A stretch of 64,000 nucleotides of DNA from Rickettsia typhi. Lineage in GTDB: Bacteria; Pseudomonadota; Alphaproteobacteria; Rickettsiales; Rickettsiaceae. This document shows positions 33,563 through 42,606 of the stretch, piece by piece. A program made the position numbers and the translations under genes. The notes beneath the pieces are model-generated. The model was not told the origin of the DNA and did no database searches. It was given only the letters and a program-made list of their open reading frames with translations. Positions within the stretch are counted from its first letter, which is position 1; each line of letters starts with the position of its first letter. The stretch lies in NCBI GenBank assembly GCA_945865485.1, contig CAMBEC010000001.1, positions 1-64,000 on the forward strand, written 5' to 3'.

Positions 33563-36430
33563 TTACTCATCCTCTTTACATTTTATGTTGCCATATACAT
33601 TACTTGGACTACCAAATATATTCCTTACAATTTTATAAAGCGGCTCAAGCCCAAAAGTCTTAGAATCTGAAAATGGTATACATCTCCTAACTAGCGGACT
33701 AACAGGAGACCAACCAGCTCGGCATGTGCCGTTTGAAGTTAAACCTGAATTCACTGATGGCCAGTTAGCATATCCATTATCTTCAGAATAATTTGTTTGC
33801 TCAGAACATACTCCCTGAGGAACGCCGATACAAAGACCCAACTCGACAGCAGTCTTATCCCTAAGTCCGTAAATATCAGTATCATAATTCACTGCAAATC
33901 CACCTGGGCTTCCAGCATAACCAGAAGAGGCAGATGTATCATAATATTGACTATCAGATAACTCTAATCCAAGACCAGGAACAGGGTTCACCCTATCAGT
34001 AAGAGAGTTACTAAGCATACAAAGTTCAACTGTACCGTCATAACATTTTTTATTATCCGTACATTTTCTTATCGTAACTGTTCCTCCTCCTATTCTTGCT
34101 ATTGAATCTATTGACGGGCATGTGGTCGTCTCAGTAGAACTGCATAAACTTAAGCCTCCTTGAGTTGCAGCCTTACTAGCAAAAACACTGCATCTCACCG
34201 TATCTTTATTTAATAACTTTGTTAACACACATAACTTTGGATTATCCGGACACTTGGATGTCTTTGAACTTGATAAACAAGCATGCTTACCCCCTAAATG
34301 ATATTTATCATTTATATACTCAAGACCACTTATATATACCGCGTCTTTATTGATAGTAGTACCGACTACAGGCAGTATATCATTTTGGTAGACCCCAAAT
34401 AAGCTAGAAGGATTAGGCGCATTTGGACCAGAGAACGGCTTTACCTTAAACGTGTCATCTGTTACAAAAGATTCAAATTCATCTCCAGCTAAATTCACCA
34501 CCGTACTAATCGCACCAGAATCGTTATACACAGATAATGGCTCGATTAAAGCTGAAGTTGAATCATTACTAGTATCTAAAGGATCTTCACTATTTCTATA
34601 AGTTGAGTTATATGAAACGATGAATTTTGGAGCAAAATAAGTTGAGCTACACGTAATACCGGGTACTATACCGCTTCCACACTCATAAATCGAAGGTTTA
34701 GGTGCTTCGGCTCTATCTTGGCAACCTACAACATTGTCTCCTTCAAATACACAAAATTGATTAGGTTCTTGGCGAAAGCCATATTGCGAATTAAAACCAG
34801 AAATTCTTACCATCGAAGCTGTAAAATAAGCTTCCCTAGAAGATTTATCTACCAACGTAAAATTTGCAGTTAACGGAGACGTGCTATAGCTTGTTTGAAT
34901 TGGAGCAAATACAACCTTTTTATCTACAAATTCACCAGTATTTATACCCCATACTTTCTGGCAGGTTGCAGTCGTTGAGCTTGGGCAGTCATCAATATCG
35001 TCTCTAAAATAAGGTTTTGCTGATACAACACCGCCAACTGTTGTAGCATAAACTATTCTAAAACCATCCTGGCAACCATTACTGCTAACACTACAACTAT
35101 GTTGTCTCATACTCTGCACACAAGGCGCACCAGTAGCGGCCGTAGAACATGGTTTGATTATATCTCTCCGTGCGGTGGTAGCATGCAATCCTGAAGCTGA
35201 AGAAAATGCACCTAAATTTTCAATTACAACGCATTTATCTGTTGTCATTGGATCTTCTCCATTTGCACAAAGGGGCACAAAATTATCGTAACCAACCCTT
35301 ATACTATTATGAACATAATTATTTCTTAAAGTAGAAACTACACACTCTCTATCCTGCGTAGACTGAATAGGTAAGCCATCTTCACCTATATGACAAATAT
35401 ACTGAGTATTCGCTACTTGAAAAAACGGAGCGACTGATTCACAATATGGTGGAGGAAATGGCCCCATTGGTAAGTTCACACATCCATAAACCTTATCATC
35501 TACCGCTCTGTTTATTTGGCCAATTTCTTTCAGAAAATCAATAATTAGCTCTCCAACCCATTCAATAATTTTTCCTAAAAAAGAAAATATATCGCTCATT
35601 ACAGAGCCAAACGTTGTTTCCCCTTCCTCTCCGTCATCCATCAACCCAAACAATGAAGAAAGCAAAGTAAATGGCGATTGAGCAAATGTAGAAATATTAT
35701 CAATAAAAAAGATAATAACCCTTACAACTGGATGCGTTTCAGCTGTTTTATGATATGACTGTTTATGGGGATCAAGATCCATAACATCAAACCCATCTTC
35801 GGCACTAAAAAATGCAGGATCTTTGTATAAACATAGCTTTGGAGACTCAAGAATTATCGTCTCTCCATCAACAGTGATTATTGGGTCATCATCTTTTGTT
35901 GCTCCTTCAAAATTTAAATGCTTGCCATAAGTATATCCAGGATCCTGAGCAAAACCTCGATCTAAATCAGCCGGCATAGCAACCCTAGCACACATACGAT
36001 GCAATGGGAAAACATAGCCTCCTACAAGAGTAACACATTGACCATCCCAACTTAATGTATCACTGCTTGTCCAACATGCAATAAAGTTACATTGCTGCCC
36101 CCTAACTCTTATTTTAGGTTCGAAATACGTGCTATCTGGCGTTTCCTCACCGCATAAATTTTCATAATATCCAATTCCTTTACTGGGGAACGAACCTTTT
36201 AAAAGGCAAGTATGATCGTCACGTCCTCCCTCTTTATTCCATGGAGCACAAACTCTGTTTTTATCACCTTTATTTATTCTTTGCCCATCCCACTCTTCCC
36301 ATCTAGTTTTGTTACTATCACCACAATTACAGAAATCAGTAAAACACGCACCAACTGCATCCCAAAAGCCCGCCAAAACGACCGGACAATAGCAAAAAAA
36401 CAGTAAAAATAACGCTATTTTTTTTATCAC
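33563..36430 (-). CDS. Cys-rich exported protein next to VirB4 (T4SS-associated candidate)
   Basis: A 955-aa protein starting at a GTG (36430) preceded by a strong GAGGTGA site 8 nt upstream. Residues 1-20 form a signal peptide (FLLFFCYCPVVLAG). The rest has about 45 Cys, many paired, implying periplasmic disulfides. One hydrophobic stretch (~238-260, VVRVIIFFIDNISTFAQS) and amphipathic helices around 285-305 lie in the first third; the remainder is soluble beta-rich. It follows virB4 by 65 bp on the same strand. Rickettsial VirB6-type proteins share an exported Cys-rich N-terminal extension, but the five-helix VirB6 core is not visible, so it is T4SS-associated only by position. Confidence 0.65.
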   Translation of the reverse strand: MIKKIALFLLFFCYCPVVLAGFWDAVGACFTDFCNCGDSNKTRWEEWDGQRINKGDKNRVCAPWNKEGGRDDHTCLLKGSFPSKGIGYYENLCGEETPDSTYFEPKIRVRGQQCNFIACWTSSDTLSWDGQCVTLVGGYVFPLHRMCARVAMPADLDRGFAQDPGYTYGKHLNFEGATKDDDPIITVDGETIILESPKLCLYKDPAFFSAEDGFDVMDLDPHKQSYHKTAETHPVVRVIIFFIDNISTFAQSPFTLLSSLFGLMDDGEEGETTFGSVMSDIFSFLGKIIEWVGELIIDFLKEIGQINRAVDDKVYGCVNLPMGPFPPPYCESVAPFFQVANTQYICHIGEDGLPIQSTQDRECVVSTLRNNYVHNSIRVGYDNFVPLCANGEDPMTTDKCVVIENLGAFSSASGLHATTARRDIIKPCSTAATGAPCVQSMRQHSCSVSSNGCQDGFRIVYATTVGGVVSAKPYFRDDIDDCPSSTTATCQKVWGINTGEFVDKKVVFAPIQTSYSTSPLTANFTLVDKSSREAYFTASMVRISGFNSQYGFRQEPNQFCVFEGDNVVGCQDRAEAPKPSIYECGSGIVPGITCSSTYFAPKFIVSYNSTYRNSEDPLDTSNDSTSALIEPLSVYNDSGAISTVVNLAGDEFESFVTDDTFKVKPFSGPNAPNPSSLFGVYQNDILPVVGTTINKDAVYISGLEYINDKYHLGGKHACLSSSKTSKCPDNPKLCVLTKLLNKDTVRCSVFASKAATQGGLSLCSSTETTTCPSIDSIARIGGGTVTIRKCTDNKKCYDGTVELCMLSNSLTDRVNPVPGLGLELSDSQYYDTSASSGYAGSPGGFAVNYDTDIYGLRDKTAVELGLCIGVPQGVCSEQTNYSEDNGYANWPSVNSGLTSNGTCRAGWSPVSPLVRRCIPFSDSKTFGLEPLYKIVRNIFGSPSNVYGNIKCKEDE

Positions 36431-36495
36431 TAAATTATCACCTCAGGGCCTTCTTAAATAGCAATTTAATTACCTCAACTTTGTATTAGACAAGA

Positions 36496-38928
36496 TCACA
36501 TAATATTTTCTAGCTCTGAATATAGAGCCTCAACCCAATCTTCAGGCTTCTTATCTCCAAATTCTTTTACCACTTCTTTATAAATCTCTATCTCTCTATC
36601 CCCAGAACATAAAATTCTCATAAGAGCTGGCAACCCACCAATACTTAATTCAGAAGCAATAGTTTTTTTATCTTGCCTTATTAAGAACATACGAGAAGAA
36701 ACTGTCATATTTGATAATTTTCTCAATTCTATAGGTTCAAGGCCAAGTATTTTGTCAAGCCCGGTTACAGAAACTTCGGAGGGAAGAATGAAGCTTGTAG
36801 CCACATTTCTAACCCAATTCTGAGATACTTTTTCCTCTTCGAGCGAAACAAGAGTATGAGTATTTATTGTAAACACTGATACACCATTAATTGCAGACAT
36901 TTCCTCTGACATGTATGTTAGCAAGTGCTGATAATATTTGAGATTTACTAATTCAGCAAAGTTATCTACAGCAAATATTTTTGGTCCAGCATCACCATTC
37001 TGCATCATATTTTGAGCCGCTAAAACTATAGCAGCTTTAACCGCTCTCCTTGAATTCAGGTCATATTCAAATTGTTCAATTAGCTTTTTTTCCTTTGGAA
37101 AATGATTTTTAGTATATTCAGCATCATCAAAATCTTGTAAATTAATTGCTGTTACTTGTCCTTGATAGAATAGTAATGGCTCTTGTCTTTCAAAAACTTC
37201 ATAATATACACCACCTTCAAGATAAGCACTAAACCTATTGACAAGAAATTCTTGGTCTTTAATTGCAGATATAATTGCAGATAGTTTTCGCTGCTCCATA
37301 GGAGTCTGAAAAACTAAGTCACATAGTAATTTTAGGGAAGCAAGTTCAACTTCCTTTAATGGATCAAAATAATGCTTGGCAATTATCTTAAAAAATTCTA
37401 ATAAATATTGCCTATTCCCGGAAGTATCACTACAAAGTAGCGGGTTAATAATATTTTTATCTCTTTGAAACCACTGCCCTCCCCGGGCTTTCACATATAA
37501 ACCAGAATCCATATCATCCATAATATACAGTGTCGTAGGCATGTACTTATCTGCCTCAGATAGCAAGAAATTTAGCAAAGTAGTTCTTCCAGATTTCTTA
37601 TCTCCAAAAATACATGTTGTTGTATTTTCATTTTTATCATGAAAATTCATAAAATATGGAGTGCCACGTTCTGTTCTAAGTATAGTAACCGCTCGCCCCC
37701 AAGGGCTAAACTGATTGCCGGTTGGAAAATTATGCAGGGATGCCAAAGCTGCTGTATTATCAACAATAGTTGGCTTCATTCTCGCAAGAAATGTAAAATT
37801 TGCAGGAAGCTGAGCCCAAAACGTTTTCTCTAGGTTAACATCTTCCCGTACATGCACAATACCAATTTTTGCTAGCGCTTCTGACGCCTGATTAACTTGT
37901 TTATCAAGCATTTTCAAGTCTTCACCGATTACCATAAATGAAATTTGTTGATAACAAAACCTAGCGGAACCAACACTTTGATCATCAAAAATTTTATCCA
38001 AACCTTTAAGTTTTCGAAGTTCGTTATCTTTACTTACTCCCAGAATGTAATTTTGATTCTCATAAACCGGCATCACCTCTTTTTTATCTACGAAATAAAA
38101 TACTTCTGTTGCAATCATTTCCACAGGAATTTGTAAAAACTTGTCTAACGCTTCAGACGAAACTTCTTGATATTCTTTAATTGACATCAATGCCGCAAAT
38201 TTCTTTCCCTCATCACCTATTACTTCAATCTTATCACTACCAACAGCATATTGATGAGATGCTAGTGCTTGAGAAATGTCTGATATTGGCATTAAACAAT
38301 CATTTTCATTTAACTGCATTATCCGCCTGTATAAGAACATCATATCAGAATAGCATTCTTCTCCTTCGATTCTAATACCTAGCCTCTGCGCACCATACTC
38401 GCTTAACCCCTGGAGCAAACTATCTACGTTTCTAGCTAAATCTTGGGCAGCTTTTTCAAAAAACTTTTCTTCAAAATTACTAATGATTTTCGACGAAAGG
38501 GAATTTACTAATGAATTAAAATTCTTTAGCTTTAATTCAGGAGAATCATGTACTACTGTAATATATAGTCTATTTACAAATTTATCATGCCAGTAGTTTT
38601 TACGCCGCCAAATATCATGGATATTAGCAGATAAAAAGCCATAGTAATCTGCAGGATCATCAAGGTCTGCCTTTCTTCTAATTGTATGAATCCAAAAAGC
38701 ATATTTTCCACTATCAGCGGACTCACTTATAGATTTCCGTACCATAGCCCTAAGATTAAATAAGTTATTACTTATTTTCTCTGAATTAACTCCATTAATT
38801 TGAATAGTTTGAAGCAACTCACCATTTTTTGTAATCAGCGTATTTTCATTAAAATGAGCGGCAACTGGAATAAAATCCCCAGACGAATTATTATATAATT
38901 GACTATCATGGGATTTATCTGCTGACAC
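36496..38928 (-). CDS. VirB4-like T4SS ATPase with degenerate P-loop (RvhB4-II type)
   Basis: An 810-aa VirB4/CagE-family protein. N-terminal ~1-400 is the VirB4 domain (FNENTLITKNGELLQTIQING; YCYQQISFMVIGE-like). The C-terminal ATPase has the right layout but altered motifs: the P-loop reads FGDKKSGRTTLLNFL (~440), with Arg in place of the essential Lys, and the Walker B position reads KIFAVDNFAEL instead of DEA/W. VirB4 normally powers assembly and transport in type IV secretion. Rickettsia carries a second VirB4 (RvhB4-II) described as having such degenerate motifs; this fits it. Starts at GTG (38928) with GGAAGGTG upstream. No virB3 was found upstream. Confidence 0.86.
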   Translation of the reverse strand: MSADKSHDSQLYNNSSGDFIPVAAHFNENTLITKNGELLQTIQINGVNSEKISNNLFNLRAMVRKSISESADSGKYAFWIHTIRRKADLDDPADYYGFLSANIHDIWRRKNYWHDKFVNRLYITVVHDSPELKLKNFNSLVNSLSSKIISNFEEKFFEKAAQDLARNVDSLLQGLSEYGAQRLGIRIEGEECYSDMMFLYRRIMQLNENDCLMPISDISQALASHQYAVGSDKIEVIGDEGKKFAALMSIKEYQEVSSEALDKFLQIPVEMIATEVFYFVDKKEVMPVYENQNYILGVSKDNELRKLKGLDKIFDDQSVGSARFCYQQISFMVIGEDLKMLDKQVNQASEALAKIGIVHVREDVNLEKTFWAQLPANFTFLARMKPTIVDNTAALASLHNFPTGNQFSPWGRAVTILRTERGTPYFMNFHDKNENTTTCIFGDKKSGRTTLLNFLLSEADKYMPTTLYIMDDMDSGLYVKARGGQWFQRDKNIINPLLCSDTSGNRQYLLEFFKIIAKHYFDPLKEVELASLKLLCDLVFQTPMEQRKLSAIISAIKDQEFLVNRFSAYLEGGVYYEVFERQEPLLFYQGQVTAINLQDFDDAEYTKNHFPKEKKLIEQFEYDLNSRRAVKAAIVLAAQNMMQNGDAGPKIFAVDNFAELVNLKYYQHLLTYMSEEMSAINGVSVFTINTHTLVSLEEEKVSQNWVRNVATSFILPSEVSVTGLDKILGLEPIELRKLSNMTVSSRMFLIRQDKKTIASELSIGGLPALMRILCSGDREIEIYKEVVKEFGDKKPEDWVEALYSELENIM

Positions 38929-39458
38929 GAATACACCTTCCTATTATCATAATGGCGGCTTTGCTTTATATCTACAGATATAAACTACAAGAATTCATTA
39001 TGCCAGCAACCTCCTCCTCAAGAAAGACTTCAAGTAGTAAAAAGGCTTAATTATACAATTGGTTGTTACAAGTTAGATACTATAAATTTAACTAGAACTT
39101 GACTAATAAGAAATATTACTAAAGAACGTAAACAACACTCCTACGAACTATAGTAATCTTTATCATAAATAGGTATGTTAAGGATATATACGCATCCTGA
39201 TTTAGTTAACCTGAATTATGTGGAACAGAGCAGTATATTTTTGTACTAGGAGAGTTGCTACACCCACTGTAATGCACCCATTCTGCATTTGATTGCAGCT
39301 TGCGCCCTCTCTCTGGTCCAAAATCTGGTGTAACAGAGGAGATTTACCGATCAAGTCCGGTATGAGTGGTATCATCAAAGAATAACCCAGTCTATATGTA
39401 TAAAAAAAGGAGACCTAACGGCCTCCTTTTTAACTCAATCTTCTTTTAAGTCCAAGTA
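38929..39458. other. Gene-poor gap (530 bp) with operator-like palindrome and repeat traces
   Basis: Upstream of virB4 lies TTTATATCT-AC-AGATATAAA (38965-38984), a near-perfect 20-bp palindrome 37 bp before the start. Near 39346-39376 the text GATCAAGTCCGGTATGAGTGG is a fragment of the dispersed repeat. The gap ends with the outer-membrane protein terminator. No ORF or RNA recognised otherwise. Confidence 0.5.
39402..39431 (-). terminator. Rho-independent terminator of the outer-membrane gene
   Basis: AAAAAGGAGACC / GGCCTCCTTTTT (39404-39431) form a stem with one mismatch around TAAC; on the minus strand the stem is followed by seven T residues. It lies 28 bp after the stop of the 39459 gene, facing it, and has T-runs on both sides so it could work in both directions. 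Confidence 0.85.
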
Positions 39459-40031
39459 TTAGATATCAAATCTTACACCAGCACCAACGTGGTGACCTTT
39501 GTAATGAGCAGACTCACCTAGAACTTTCTTTGTTTTACCCATATCTCTATAGCTGTAAGTTAGCTCACCGCTTACACCAGGTGTAAACTCATATGATCCA
39601 CCAACATAACCAGCAAAAGCTAAATTAGTTTTTTGCTTTAGAGTTATACTAGTGTTAGCAACAGTATACTTTGATTTAACTTGACCAGCACCAACACCAG
39701 CACCAATGAACACTTTAAAAGCATCAACATCGAATAAATCAACATAACCATTTAACAACAATGTGTTAACGTCACCTTTTAGTTTGTCATTACCTTTTTT
39801 ATGAGTTGGGTTAACAAAATGGTCGAAAGTAAGATCAACTCTTGCATTGTCCATTACGTAATAACCAGCACCAACACCAAAAAATACATCGTTTTTAGAT
39901 TTCATTCCTTTAATCTTAGTTAGTTTTGACCAACCAACATTAGCTTTTACATAAAACATATCTTCTGCTGCATATACAGAAGAAGTTGAAAGAATTACAG
40001 CTGCTGCTGTTGTAAGTAGAATTTTTTTCAT
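39459..40031 (-). CDS. Outer membrane beta-barrel protein (opacity/OmpA-like), paralogue 1
   Basis: A 190-aa exported protein: signal peptide 1-21 (STSSVYAAE), then eight predicted beta strands with alternating hydrophobic residues, for example GVGAGYYVMDNARVDLTF, TLLLNGYVDLF and FAGYVGGSYEF, ending HHVGAGVRFDI. This is the small eight-stranded surface barrel typical of rickettsial and other alphaproteobacterial outer membranes. AAGG precedes the ATG. The last residue is Ile, not the usual Phe. It has its own strong terminator. A paralogue lies 238 bp upstream. Confidence 0.83.
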   Translation of the reverse strand: MKKILLTTAAAVILSTSSVYAAEDMFYVKANVGWSKLTKIKGMKSKNDVFFGVGAGYYVMDNARVDLTFDHFVNPTHKKGNDKLKGDVNTLLLNGYVDLFDVDAFKVFIGAGVGAGQVKSKYTVANTSITLKQKTNLAFAGYVGGSYEFTPGVSGELTYSYRDMGKTKKVLGESAHYKGHHVGAGVRFDI

Positions 40032-40269
40032 AAGAATACCTTAAAAATTTGTTTAGCCACCGAAGACGTGTACAGAAACCTAAAAGTTACATTTATCTGC
40101 CCACGACCAACTGATTTGGATAATAACATAAAGTTTTGCAAGATAACAAGTCACAGGAAACTTATAATAGGGTACAAAAATTTGCTGTATAACATAAATA
40201 ACACAATAAAAAGATACTAGGCAGCAACTTCTCTCCTCAAAGACACAAGTAGTTACCCGATTTTAATCA

Positions 40270-40830
40270 TTATACATCAAATCTAATTCCAACTGCAACG
40301 TGATGACCTTTAAGACCCAAGTTGTTATCCTTTTGTACAGCAAAATCTCTCCAACTATAAACTAATTCACCATGAAAAGAGGGGGCAAACTCCGTAGATG
40401 CCCCAATATAAGCGGCATAACTAAAATTATTACCTGGTTTTGATTTAGCGCTAACAGAATTAATGCTCTTAGTTTTTACTCTGGCAATACCAGCACCCGC
40501 ACCAACAAACATTTTTGTAATACTTATATCAAATAAATCAATATATCCATTTAGCAAAAATGTATTGATCTCTGCTTTTGTTTTAGCCCCTTGTGTCTTA
40601 AAGGTTGGATTAATAAAATGATCAAACATAAAATCACCCCTTACATTGTCCATTATATTATACCCAACACCAGCCCCAACAAACGAAGAGTTATCAGACT
40701 TAAATTTACCAGTTTTATTTAGTTTTGAAATTCCAACATTAGCTTTTATAAAAAAATTACTATCAGCAGCTGCGGCAGCAAAAGCAGAGAATATTAATAA
40801 TGTTACAGTAGTCAGTAAGAGTTTTTTCAT
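40270..40830 (-). CDS. Outer membrane beta-barrel protein, paralogue 2
   Basis: A 186-aa sister of the 39459 gene: same signal peptide style (MKKLLLTTVTLLIFS), NVGISKLNK, GVGYNIMDNVRGDFMFDHF, TFLLNGYIDLF, LVYSWRDF and final HHVAVGIRFDV. Roughly half of the residues match over the full length, with differences concentrated in predicted surface loops, as expected for a surface-exposed barrel under diversifying pressure. Tandem duplication is inferred. Cut points are clean; the two genes are separate and need not share a message. Confidence 0.82.
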   Translation of the reverse strand: MKKLLLTTVTLLIFSAFAAAAADSNFFIKANVGISKLNKTGKFKSDNSSFVGAGVGYNIMDNVRGDFMFDHFINPTFKTQGAKTKAEINTFLLNGYIDLFDISITKMFVGAGAGIARVKTKSINSVSAKSKPGNNFSYAAYIGASTEFAPSFHGELVYSWRDFAVQKDNNLGLKGHHVAVGIRFDV

Positions 40831-41199
40831 AATTTTCTTTGTGTATTTGTTCTAAAGCAATACTATAATCAATGCCCAAAAGAAAGTCATCCTGAATCTT
40901 GTTTGCAATATAAAATAAAACAGCTTTCTCAAAAGGAATTATCCAACAACTATGATAATCCACAACAGTAGCAAACATCATCCTGAATATATTGGCCTTT
41001 GAAACCTTTCAGCCCAGCATCTTCTACCCATAAGATCCAGAGATAAACAGGATGACTGCTCCCACATACCACCCATCATATCGGACTTGATCCAGTATCT
41101 TCTTTCGTTTCCTGTCATCCTGAAGCAAGTGTTCAGTACGGAATAGTTCCGTTAGCGTTCAGAATAGCTTCTATATTATTAAAAACCATATACTCAAAT
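40831..41199. repeat. Cluster of dispersed palindromic repeats
   Basis: A 369-bp gap without a gene. It holds GTCATCCTGAATCTTG (40888), CATCATCCTGAATA (40977), AGATCCAGAGATAAACAGGATGAC (41034), GACTTGATCCAGTATCTTCT (41082) and TCCTGTCATCCTGAAG (41111), all arms of the family described at 641-895. The rest is AT-rich filler. Confidence 0.7.
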
Positions 41200-41988
41200 T
41201 CAAAGGTTGTTATCCTTATCAAAGGCTGGCTTACCTGGTAACTTTGAATTAATCCAAGTAAAAATAAATGACGGAAGCATAGTTAGTAACTTTATACAAA
41301 ATTGCATTCCAAAAGGAAACGCTACAACATCTTTATTTTTTTCAACGGCGTTAACTATTTTTTCTGCAGCCTCTTCTGCAGTGGTCATAAAGGGCATAGG
41401 AAAGCTATTGACACTTGTCATCGGAGTTTTAACGTAACCTGGAATCACTGTAGTCACATATATACCCCAAGCTCTTAGGTACCCTCTCAGGGCTTCACTA
41501 AGCAGACGAACTGCCCCCTTACTAGCAGAATATGATGGCGCGCTAGATAAGCCTAAAAATCCCGCCATGGAACTGACAATAACAACATTACCACTTCTCC
41601 TCTCTATCATATGAGGAATAACCGGTAACACAGTATTTATTACCCCATTAACATTAGTTGCAAAAATCTTCCTGACCTGGCCTGCCGTTTCGGGCCCATC
41701 CAAAGTTCCAGCCGAAACTCCAGCACAGGCAATCACGATATCAATACCATACTGATAAGCTATCTCGTTTAGTTGCTTTTCCATCTCAGCAGAATTAGTA
41801 ACATCAACGCTAAGGACATAAGCTTCTGCTCCATTAGCTATGCATATCTTAGCAACAGCATCTAATCTTTCCTTTGATCTAGCTAACAAAAATAACCTAT
41901 GACCATTTTGTGAATATTTAGCCGCTAATGCTGCACCCAAACCACTTGAAGCACCAGTAATAATTATTGTTTTTTTCTCTCTAGTCAT
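41200..41988 (-). CDS. Short-chain dehydrogenase/reductase
   Basis: A 262-aa SDR with Rossmann TGASSGLG (11-18), the NAG-like CAGVSAG (~88), active-site Ser in VSSMAGF and catalytic Tyr-x-x-x-Lys in PSYSASKGA. The C-terminal ~35 residues contain a hydrophobic stretch (FCIKLLTMLPSFIFTWI) suggesting membrane association, as in sterol or sphingoid ketoreductases. Exact substrate is not readable. It is divergent from gmk, with a 42-bp gap. Confidence 0.85.
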   Translation of the reverse strand: MTREKKTIIITGASSGLGAALAAKYSQNGHRLFLLARSKERLDAVAKICIANGAEAYVLSVDVTNSAEMEKQLNEIAYQYGIDIVIACAGVSAGTLDGPETAGQVRKIFATNVNGVINTVLPVIPHMIERRSGNVVIVSSMAGFLGLSSAPSYSASKGAVRLLSEALRGYLRAWGIYVTTVIPGYVKTPMTSVNSFPMPFMTTAEEAAEKIVNAVEKNKDVVAFPFGMQFCIKLLTMLPSFIFTWINSKLPGKPAFDKDNNL

Positions 41989-42030
41989 TATACTTGCTCA
42001 CAAATCATAATATCACATTGATACAAATAT

Positions 42031-42606
42031 ATGCAAAGCAATGCAATGATAATTATTCTATCTGCACCATCAGGATGCGGTAAATCTTCTATTGCCAAAA
42101 AACTCCTTGAAACTGATGCAAATTTGGTGCTCTCAATTTCTGCAACAACAAGACAACCAAGGCCTGGAGAAGTTGATGGAGAGCATTATTTTTTTAAAAC
42201 AAAGGATGATTTTAAAAAAATACATTATCTTGAATCAGCAGAAATTTATGGTAATTTTTATGGCACTCCAAGAGATTTTGTCGAAAAAAAACTACTAGAA
42301 GGGAGAGATGTTTTATTTGATATAGATTTTCAAGGAGCTTATCAAATAATAAATTCTGCAAAGGCTAAAGTTGTTAGCATATTTATTCTACCCCCTGATA
42401 TGGAAACATTACGAAAAAGGATGATAGATCGAGGACAGGACGAACAAAACGTAATTGAGTTAAGGCTTGAAAAAGCACAATCAGAAATTGATCACGCTAA
42501 AAATTATGACTACATAGTAATAAATGATAGCTTTGATCAAGCAATAGAAGAAATTAGAGCTATAATCTTAGCCGAACGTAATAAAAAAACATATGACTCA
42601 AAATAA
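42031..42606 (+). CDS. gmk: Guanylate kinase
   Basis: A 191-aa GMP kinase: P-loop SAPSGCGKSS (~11-20), the GMP-binding SATTRQPRPGEVDGEHYFF (~39-57) and the lid RMIDRGQDE. It converts GMP to GDP for nucleotide pools. A second in-frame Met at residue 6 (42046) is an alternative start. Its 3' end overlaps the MFS transporter gene by 14 bp, implying a joint message. Confidence 0.95.
   Translation: MQSNAMIIILSAPSGCGKSSIAKKLLETDANLVLSISATTRQPRPGEVDGEHYFFKTKDDFKKIHYLESAEIYGNFYGTPRDFVEKKLLEGRDVLFDIDFQGAYQIINSAKAKVVSIFILPPDMETLRKRMIDRGQDEQNVIELRLEKAQSEIDHAKNYDYIVINDSFDQAIEEIRAIILAERNKKTYDSK

Noticed and set aside
38929..39458. Possible virB3 upstream of virB4
   Set aside because: Searched both strands by eye; no frame with a membrane segment of the expected size. 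The virB4 here appears without virB3, as expected for the second VirB4 copy.
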